This document shows positions 56,697-64,000 of a stretch of 64,000 bases of DNA, piece by piece. Position numbers and translations under genes: made by a program. Each line of letters starts with the position of its first letter. The first letter of the stretch is position 1. The stretch comes from Pomphorhynchus laevis (taxonomy: Eukaryota > Acanthocephala > Palaeacanthocephala > Echinorhynchida > Pomphorhynchidae), in assembly GCA_012934845.2 (NCBI GenBank), contig WNNJ02002412.1, forward strand, positions 124,001 through 188,000, read 5' to 3'. The notes under the pieces are model-generated. The model saw only the letters and a program-made list of their open reading frames with translations. It was not told where the DNA came from and ran no database searches.

Positions 56697-59230
56697 CTGA
56701 ATAAAAAATGTGTTTACAATTTAAATGTAATTCTTTTATGTAATGTTTTCTAGTTTGAGTTCATTAAATATTTTTGAATGAAATATATAGCACGTTTTAA
56801 AAACACAATTAAAATTTTATTATTCTTAATTGTTTGTGAAAACGTTAGTTCTGAAAATAAAATCCTAATTTTTTAAAAATGAAAATCTAAAACTTATATT
56901 TTGTTTGTGAAAACGTTTAAAGTAAATCTTGTATTTATATTTTTAATTCTTAGACAGTAAAATCTATATAATCTATTTCTTTATTTTAAAATAGTAATTC
57001 CACTATCGAATTTTAAAAGTTTAATAATATTTAATATTGTTTAAAAATAATATTATTTATTATGTAAAATATATTACTGTTATTTTATAGTAAAAACACT
57101 ATAATGTTTAAAGTTCTAAAAATAAAATCCCAATTTTTTTAAACCATTAATATTCAAATTTTAACAGATTTTTATATCATTGTTCAAACAAAAATGAAAA
57201 TTTTTCTTTTAACGAGATCTTTATATATTTATGTTATACCCTATAAATGGAAAACAAATTAAATTTAAACATTATTAAATGTCTAAATGATTAATAACTT
57301 ATTACATTTAGCTTTAATATAAAAGGTATCATTTCTAATTAGTTTAAAATCGCCCTTAAAGAAAGCCTATTTAAGAGAAACCTAATTAGCAAATTAGTAA
57401 ATGTTATCTCAACAACCAATTATTTTACTTTTATTAAAATAATATGTACGTAAGGAAAATTATATTTTCATAAATAGATAGATACACTAGAGTCCATCAT
57501 ATGTTAGCGTCGATAATACTTATATTGGAAAATGATATAATTTATAGACACACTCTATGATATATCTTATTACATACAGGTTTAATAAACTATATCTTAT
57601 TACTTTTAAACTCTATATATATTATTACTATATATAGATTATTACTCTCTACTTTTATTACTTAAACTCTATACTATATTATTATACTATATACTCTATA
57701 TTATTATATAGAGTAATATAATATATATAGTATATATTATTATATACTCTAAATTATTATCCATGCACCATACAAACTATCTTTTTACATTTATATTTTA
57801 AAAATATAAATGTAAATATAAATGTTAAATTTTAATTATCAATTTAATATTATTTTAAGTTTAAACATTTCAAAAATTTTTATAAAATGTTTATAATTTT
57901 GTTAAAAGGTATTAGGGGTGCTAGAACAAATAATGAATCGATTGAGATAATGTTTTATAAAATTTACTGAATATCAAAAAAATAAATAATTTAAAAAATT
58001 AAAAATAAAACTCGTGAAATCAAATATTTAACGAGGTTTTGACTATATACTTTATGTATTCCATCATAAATTTAAAATATTACGTCATGTTCACTGTTTA
58101 TAAGCATTACAACATCGAAAAAATGCCACTTGACACAATTTCATCTTGTTATACTGCTTGAACAAGTTCGCAGGTTTTCAATATGCAATGCAATTTCGTA
58201 AACCAGCTTAGAATTTTCATTGATCACTTAGGGCCGAATGTATGTAATCACTGCTTTAAGCAACAAAAATACTTTTAAACTAAAATGAATTATATTATCA
58301 AAGTTGGAGAATACATCAAAAAATGTTATTTTTTCTGCAATTTTTTGGCCAAACCATCGATAGTTGCAGTAAATTAAAGATATAAAGTGCTCAATATAGT
58401 TTCGTTTTGTGATTTAAAATGTGTCGTAGCTATACAACGTATTCTTGTGTTGAAAAAAAATATTGTATTTTTAAACTTTCACGCTTCTAAAATGTTTTCA
58501 ATCTAAACTATAAATTTAGAAACCAGTGAACCTTATAATATTATACTTCAGTAGGATATTTCAGTTCAGGTTGTTAATTATTCAATTACATTATCGAGTT
58601 TAAGCTATTACTTAACACTTAAATTTTAAATTTACCATCAACGCTAGTTTAAATTCCAAATAAAATGACGCTTTTAAGAATGAAAATCTAAAACTTAAAT
58701 TTTAAAATGCTGCTTTAAATTCCAAATAATTACATGTTATTTTGCATGAATTGTTTGTTATCTCGACTGATTATAATCTCAATCCATTATTTCTTTGTTT
58801 CAAATCAATATGAAATTTGAATTTGTTCCTTTCAATTGCTTAGCTTCAAACTAATTGCCCTCAGGCAAGTTCCCGAAAATGTTGATGAAACCGCAGTTCG
58901 AGCTGTTGTGATAAATTAAAAAAATTATACGACATAACGTATTTTTAACAAATAACAAAATGAAAATGTATTTTGCCGTTTATTAAAAGCCTTTTTGAAT
59001 TTTACTTATATAATATAAACCACATTCTATTTATTTAATTTAGCTTATAGTGTAAAGCATCATTAGAATCACTATAAAGCTTTTATGCTGATATTGAGGC
59101 ATATGCTACAACCAGAAAAATCAGCAATTTGTAAAGTTACACCTTTCTTTTTCTTACAATTTTACATTTGCTCGCCTTCATACCTTATAACCAGGTAGAG
59201 CATACCTCTGCGATTTCTCAATAAAATTAC
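56697..59230. other. Long AT-rich region, few signals
   Basis: Mostly A/T, with TATATTATTACTCTATA-type repeats at 57600-57760. One possible first exon lies at about 58190-58250 (MQCNFVNQLRIFIDHLGPN before a GTATGT donor). Another stretch after TTGCTTAG at about 58850 reads open in one frame. I could not join them into a gene with confidence. Confidence 0.5.
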
Positions 59231-59605
59231 ATGATTATTTTCGTGAAGGACATGCCAATCAAGAAAAACTATTCATTATACCTTCCTAGAAAAGTTATGG
59301 TATTTACTAGGAAATGTAAGAAGGCGAATTGCAAACAAAGTACGACGCTGTTAAATAACTACTATCACATCAATAGCGAAGATGTCAAAGAGCGATATCA
59401 TAAAAACCATTTACTATATTCACAGATTTTCTTAATTGCGATATTAAGTATATTTTGCTTGCTAATAGTAATCCATTCTGTGTGCTCGTTAACATTTCGA
59501 GCAAGATCATTCGTGTTGGTTCAAGACCTTAGCATTTTTGGCCACGTCGATAGCATTAACTTCCAATCAATACATGTACAACAATTTAATCGCGAAGTAA
59601 ACTGA
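59231..59605 (+). CDS. Possible single-pass membrane protein, 124 aa
   Basis: The frame starts MIIFVKDMPIKKNYSLYL and has a basic, Cys-containing N-terminal half (FTRKCKKANCKQST). One strongly hydrophobic segment follows at about residues 63-88 (FLIAILSIFCLLIVIHSVC), then a short C-terminal part ending HVQQFNREVN. A lone internal membrane segment with a positively charged N-terminal side fits a signal-anchor topology. No family is recognised, and there is no supporting splice structure. It could also be one exon of a larger gene. Confidence 0.35.
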   Translation: MIIFVKDMPIKKNYSLYLPRKVMVFTRKCKKANCKQSTTLLNNYYHINSEDVKERYHKNHLLYSQIFLIAILSIFCLLIVIHSVCSLTFRARSFVLVQDLSIFGHVDSINFQSIHVQQFNREVN

Positions 59606-60340
59606 GTATATTATCCAACAAATGAACTAAATGTATGACAACGTTTTTCCATGTGATAAGTTTAATACAATTTATTGAATTTTCTAAAATTACTAATTTT
59701 CGGTAAAATAGCTTACTTTTTTTGTTTAAATTTGTAATTCGCTTTTATTAGTAGAAACGGATTCAACAACATGTTATATTTAAAAAAAACATGGTAAATT
59801 TGGATTTACCCAAAGAATCGATATCATGTGATACTCAGGTGTATCATTTTACTTCAAAACGTGACGCATTAATGCCAATAGTGACAAATATATGACGTCA
59901 TTATATTTTTCCTGAACAATATGAGGATATTTTTGTTCAAAAATTAATTTCTGCAGACTATTTTTTATACTCTAGATGTTTCATCTAAAAGTGTAAAATG
60001 TAAAAAATTAAAAAGGTTGGTTACGCCAAAGGGTTGGTTGTACCCTTGTTAGCTGTAATTTTGTACCCCAGTTAGATGTAAATTGAGGCATTGAACGTAA
60101 TTTAGTGTCGTAGATAATTTCCTAAACGTTTCAGAGCTTTTACGTTTGCAAGAATATTCGATCTTATTCTTTGTTCAGGTATATACATTTATCGTTTAAA
60201 ATTTTGATTCGAACCTCTTTTTTGATGGTGCAACAAAGCAAAACTCGTGCAATGAGTTTTGATCGGTCATTACCATGACCGGTCATTTGCTATTTTGCAA
60301 AGTTTTTACTGGATATATTTAGAATGGGCGTTGTAACAAA
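59606..60340. other. Intergenic DNA with one odd ORF
   Basis: From the ATG at 59791 a frame runs MVNLDLPKESISCDTQVYHF, TSKRDALMPIVTNI, meets a single TGA, and continues in frame RHYIFPEQYEDIFVQKL, ISADYFLYSRCFI to a TAA near 59990. It could be a pseudogene exon. A pair of short inverted repeats lies at 60243-60290. Confidence 0.4.
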
Positions 60341-60620
60341 GCTGTTAAATAAGCTCCTCGTCTCTCGTTTACCCAGCATAGTCCGCACCGATTGGATTCT
60401 TCGGGGAGTGAAAGACCCCGGGTGGTTCAGTCAGAAGGCGGCGTGTTGGATCGGTTGGGGGCTCAGATCCCCCTGGATTTGAGGCCATGAATAAAGGGAA
60501 GACTCAAGAAAGTATTTAATGAGTTGATCTGTCTTACTGACACTCTAAACTGTCTGTTGTCTTTTTTAATTTATGTTTTGTGATTTAATAAAATCTTTAT
60601 TTATTTATTTATTTAAAATT
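60341..60620 (+). mobile_element. Possible tRNA-related SINE
   Basis: A GC-rich island in AT-rich DNA. It shows a GGGGAGTGAAAGACCCC hairpin (60402-60418), a TGGTTCAGTCAG stretch resembling a pol III A box, and GGGGGCTCAGATCCCC resembling a B box (about 60457-60472). It ends in AATAAAATC and a (TTTA)n tail at 60590-60617. These are SINE features, but the B box departs from consensus and no second copy exists in the window to define the ends. Confidence 0.4.
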
Positions 60621-61248
60621 TTTTTTATCTGATTGATAAATGACTCCCTCAGAGGGTACCATTTGATATTATGTTTTCGGCAAAAGTCAATAATTATTTT
60701 GAAGCGTTTTTCAATCCATAGTACAAGAAAGGTAAGTAATTTTGTATATCGTGATGTATTTGAGCTGTAATGAAGAATCTATTCAGTTCAGTGGGTTAAT
60801 TATTTGGATGAATCTTGTGTAAGGACTAAAGACTATGAAAACATTAATGATTACCATTAACCAATAAAAGAGCATATACCCTACTGTAAATGTCGGATTA
60901 AAATCGATTCATACATTCATTATCACCTCAGGTGATCGAATGGCTACACCACTAATTTGTTGAACATGTTGTCTTCAAACAAAAATGCAAATTTTCCTTA
61001 CACCAACGTAACAAGTCCATCCATTCTGGTGTAGCAAGTTTATTCATTCTGTTATCTGCTAGGTAGCAAGTCCATACATACTGTCATCCGGCAATTTTTT
61101 GTCGTGTTTACAAGTCACAAATAATAGGTAGGCCATATAGTATATTGAAAGGGCTTATACAAGAAAATATTGGAATATAAAATTATAAAGAAATTTTGTA
61201 TTGAAATCTTAAATAGCAGATACAAATGTTATTTATACGAAATTGAGT
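60621..61248. other. Region 3' of the phosphatase gene
   Basis: Non-coding. GTAGCAAGT(C/T)(C/T)AT(A/T)CAT(T/A)CTG-like phrases are repeated three times at about 61010-61080. Confidence 0.5.
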
Positions 61249-62404
61249 TTATCTGCTAATTAACCAGTGCTTAATTGCTGATTGAAATGTGCTTCTAGTT
61301 TTAAGACTGTAAGGTTGAAGTAATTGATGCATTAAAGGCCATTGCGCACACCCATCAACGTGAGCCTGGTTATGTGTTAGTGTGAGTAAACAATATATTC
61401 TTTCAACAATTTTACCTGAAAATTTCCGGGAATTCGTAGCCAACAATAGCATTGAAAACAGTTGTACGATTATATCCACACAGCTTTCTTGATGGTCACT
61501 TAATGAAAATCTCCGAAACGACCATTTTGATCCTTCGCTCCACTTTTTGTTTATACGCATTACAACTTTCTTCGAAAGTATTGGCTTCCCCAAATTACCA
61601 AACCAACTGATAAAGAGATCACACAGAAGATGCTTGTCTCTAACTTTTCTAAGCTCATCAATATATTCTAGGTCATATTCAGAATTGAGATTAGATTGCC
61701 ATTGAATTAATTTACGGTAATCTCCTTCGCTGTCAATGTGAAATTTCAGCAATCTAGTTAGTGTTTCTTTAATTCTGTCTGAATTATATGCAGCATATTC
61801 TCGATCACTTTCCTGGACTGATATATCACAAAGATACAACAAACGTTCAGAGCATATTGTGGGAATTAATGGCGTGTCATCTTTGTTGGCAAAGCGTATC
61901 ATCTGTACTTGCATCATTCGTTGTAAACTATGACGATGAGGTTCGCCGAATGGAAACAGATGTTCAAATGTCCATCTAACATGATGTTCGAATTTTTTGA
62001 TTGCCTGGATTTGAATTCGAGATTGAATAGATTCTGGTCGTGTTTTCCTGATAATATAAATTGCATCATTGGCAGACATACCTTGGTTTAAGATAAGGAA
62101 GCATGCAATCAACATACCCGTTCTGCCAAGACCAGCGTGACAGTGAACTGCAATTTTGCTTTCAGGGTACGTTAGAGTAAGTCGCATTTGTCTAGTAGCA
62201 TCCAATAATAAGCTTACAGGAGCGCTTCCGTAATCCACAATCGGATAGTAATAGATCTGAATATTATGTTCACCATAGAGTTGTTGATTATAGCTAAAGC
62301 TGCCGTCATCCTTACATATGCCGGATCCACAATATGCGTGTTCTTCTTCGACCTGTAGATTAAATATAGCGCGAATGCCTTTGAGTCTAAATGATTTCAG
62401 ATGA
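61249..62404 (-). CDS. PTPDC1: PTPDC1-type protein tyrosine phosphatase, 3' exon
   Basis: A dual-specificity-like phosphatase of the PTPDC1 family, which hydrolyses phosphate through a cysteine intermediate and has been linked to cilia in vertebrates. This exon opens after CTTTTACAG at 62405 and gives ~384 aa to the stop. FRLKGIRAIFNLQVEEEH comes first, then YYYPIVDYG (the Asp acid loop; human has a similar KDYG), then VHCHAGLGRTG (about 62117-62147) with the catalytic Cys and P-loop Arg, then RPESIQSR. About 200 residues further on, LLCDLFISWFGNLGKPILSK matches the conserved C-terminal region of PTPDC1, supporting this over other dual-specificity phosphatases. The N-terminal exon(s), including the start, were not found in 62405-64000 and must lie outside or be too diverged to see. 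Confidence 0.9.
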
Positions 62405-63240
62405 CTGTAAAAGGTGGATTTACAAGACTGACTTGGTTAATAATATCAATATGATTATCAATGGTTTGTTACATTCAAGATTCAAGGCATCTACTTTAAT
62501 TGATAGCATTTAATGATTTGGTTTACTATTGAATTAATAAAACTAATCATAATATTATATCAGTCCTTTATACATTGCGATTAGGTTCTATAAATTATTT
62601 TAACGTTATAATCTCAATTAATACCAGTTATACATTTAAATCAGTAGATCTTGTCGCGTTCTCAATAACGTTCTTAAAATCATTTCAACGTTCTATAAAT
62701 CGTATTAAATTGATTATATTATCGCTCAATGATTTATAGAATTTCCATAAATTGATTAAAAGCGAAGTGATTTATAGATATCTGCTTAATCACTTTTTAT
62801 TATAAAATATCATTAAATTAGTTAAAACGAAAATAATTGTTTTAAATATTCAACTACTTTCAACAATTTTACCAAAATAGTTTATGAAAAAATTATAGCA
62901 TAGGAACCAAGGAGAATACGTATTTAATATATCATGACGTTTATTATATAAATTCATGAATAAAATATTATATCCTTAATAACGGAGCATATACTTCAGA
63001 TGTGTTCTTCGCTGGAATTTAGTTTTTAATCAAAATAAATGATTTTGCTTAAAGTATAAATATCCAAATTTTAAAATGGTACGATTCACTTTTGTAATGC
63101 ACTTTGATGCATTTTTGTAATGCAGTCAGATAATCTAAGGACTAATGTGTTAAAAAAAATATTTTCAATTTTTATTTTATTACTTTTATTTTAATTTAAT
63201 TTTTATTTGAATTACCAATAATTAAGAAACATTTTAGGGG
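62405..63240. other. Intron or upstream region of the phosphatase gene
   Basis: AT-rich. Repeated TTATAGATATC/ATTTATAGAATT motifs occur at 62690-62790. No exon is recognised. Confidence 0.5.
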
Positions 63241-63600
63241 AGATCAATGAAGTTTATTTAGGACTCGCAATCTTGCATGCTCTCCTCGATGCATGTTGCG
63301 TTGCCTCGTTAAACGGCCGCACTTAGTCTTTAGATAGAAAGTAGGCCAGTCGTCGATCGTCTGTACTCATGTTCACTTGCTTGCCAACTAAATCCAGAAT
63401 TTTGGTGGTATATGGGCCGATCGCGCTTAAGGACGATATTGCCAGCGGTTCGAAAACATAAGTCCTTTCGTCGATACATGCATATTTCCTTCGTTTTTTA
63501 CTTTAGTTGAGGCTGCCGCAGTGCCTGCGCTGCGTGTGACCATATGTTGGTAACTCTTGGCCAACCTGTTCACACACGCGGCATGCCAGACTAGCTATTT
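63241..63600 (-). mobile_element. C-terminal fragment of an RT element, probably RLE-LINE related
   Basis: On the - strand the sequence reads in two frames: ACVNRLAKSYQHMVTRSAG, then FEPLAISSLSAIGPYTTKI, LDLVGKQVNMSTDDRRLAYF, ending ASRRACKIASPK. The layout (F-P-x-x-x-S-x-G, then L-x-x-x-G/A-x-x-x-x, then a final R/K-rich end) parallels the last part of RLE-1 (FVPFILSHFGDLGNEAS) and RLE-2. GC content is clearly higher than the surroundings. Only the tail is present. Confidence 0.45.
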
Positions 63601-64000
63601 GCCCCCAGACCAGGGAACCATCCAAGTCCGGGAAATCTAAATAGTTTTTATTATTATATCGTGACACCAGTAGTATAGTGATCAGATGATCTCTACTTCT
63701 GTTGCTGGTAGCGGTGAATCAGATTTGGGTGCCCCCTTTTCATAACAGCTTCCTTCTATGAATACGGATTCAGACCTCTTCGTCACGCTTGTCATGGAGT
63801 GTTCCTCAGAAGGTTGTCAATTGCGCAGCTATGTGAAAGTCTCGAGAAATGTCTCGCGTAACGTTTTCCTTCGTGATTTTTGTGGTCAGTGCGCAGCCGA
63901 TAAAATTTCGCAGCTAACTGTCGTCGCACAGAACAGTCAGAAGAATATCGAGTCTCTACAGCGTTAATTGAGTGATTTGAAAACCTTACTAAAATTCCCT
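63601..64000 (+). other. Possible start of a retroelement ORF1 at the window edge
   Basis: A frame (63758-63967) begins MNTDSDLFVTLVMECSSEG and has CSSEGCQL...FCGQC, a zinc-knuckle-like Cys spacing. It then has SQLTVVAQNSQKNIESLQR and, after a stop, LSDLKTLLKFP, which looks like a coiled coil. Zinc motif plus coiled coil is common at the start of LINE ORF1 proteins. The window ends before this can be tested. Confidence 0.3.

Noticed and set aside
63640-63720. tRNA gene suggested by AGTAGTATAGTGATCAG
   Set aside because: No B box, no acceptor-stem partner and no cloverleaf could be drawn.

Overview
The window is AT-rich animal DNA. Two host genes can be named from conserved proteins. One is SF3A2, the U2 snRNP splicing factor 3a subunit 2, on the + strand at 16505-24600. 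The other is a PTPDC1-type dual-specificity phosphatase, on the - strand at 61249-62404 with its 5' exons missing. PTPDC1 and the mix of transposons (CR1/L2-like LINEs, a Penelope-like element, Merlin, LINEs with a restriction-like endonuclease) point to a metazoan. Most introns are 45-55 nt and one appears to be 24 nt, but others reach several kb where repeats have piled up. Four predicted start codons sit 0-7 nt downstream of a splice-acceptor-like AG, which would fit spliced-leader trans-splicing. I cannot name the lineage from this window.

Layout. 0-2.8 kb is a pile of LINE 3' tails and short repeats. 2.8-6.9 kb is LINE-A (- strand), ending in a 123-bp perfect fold-back. 7-12 kb holds a 344-bp insertion with 20-bp direct repeats, a motif resembling a Penelope/hammerhead core, a four-copy mirror-arranged repeat, and fragments of other LINEs. 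12.06-15.83 kb is LINE-B (+ strand), nearly identical to LINE-A and carrying the same broken frames, so the two form a large inverted repeat. 16.5-24.6 kb is SF3A2; a 13-bp minisatellite lies in its third intron and a retroelement insertion flanked by about 110-bp direct repeats lies in its fourth. 25.7-29.6 kb is a broken Penelope-like element with its endonuclease ahead of its RT remains, interrupted by a LINE fragment and a Merlin transposon. 30.7-38.6 kb holds small helical host genes; a LINE lies antisense in one intron. 38.9-43.5 kb holds a 20-bp minisatellite and an old LINE. 43.7-48.8 kb holds a 57-aa gene and a cysteine-rich gene. 49.8-55.9 kb holds two diverged head-to-tail LINEs with restriction-like endonuclease. 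The rest is AT-rich DNA, a few weak exon candidates, a possible SINE and the phosphatase.

The recognised host genes have no obvious shared pathway (pre-mRNA splicing; phosphatase signalling), and I see no operon-like functional link. The dominant theme is repeat biology. Perfect inverted repeats with very small spacers recur from end to end. They could reflect real snap-back synthesis in this genome or an amplification/assembly artefact, and this should be settled before the structures are interpreted. All boundaries come from reading by eye; no alignment or database search was run.
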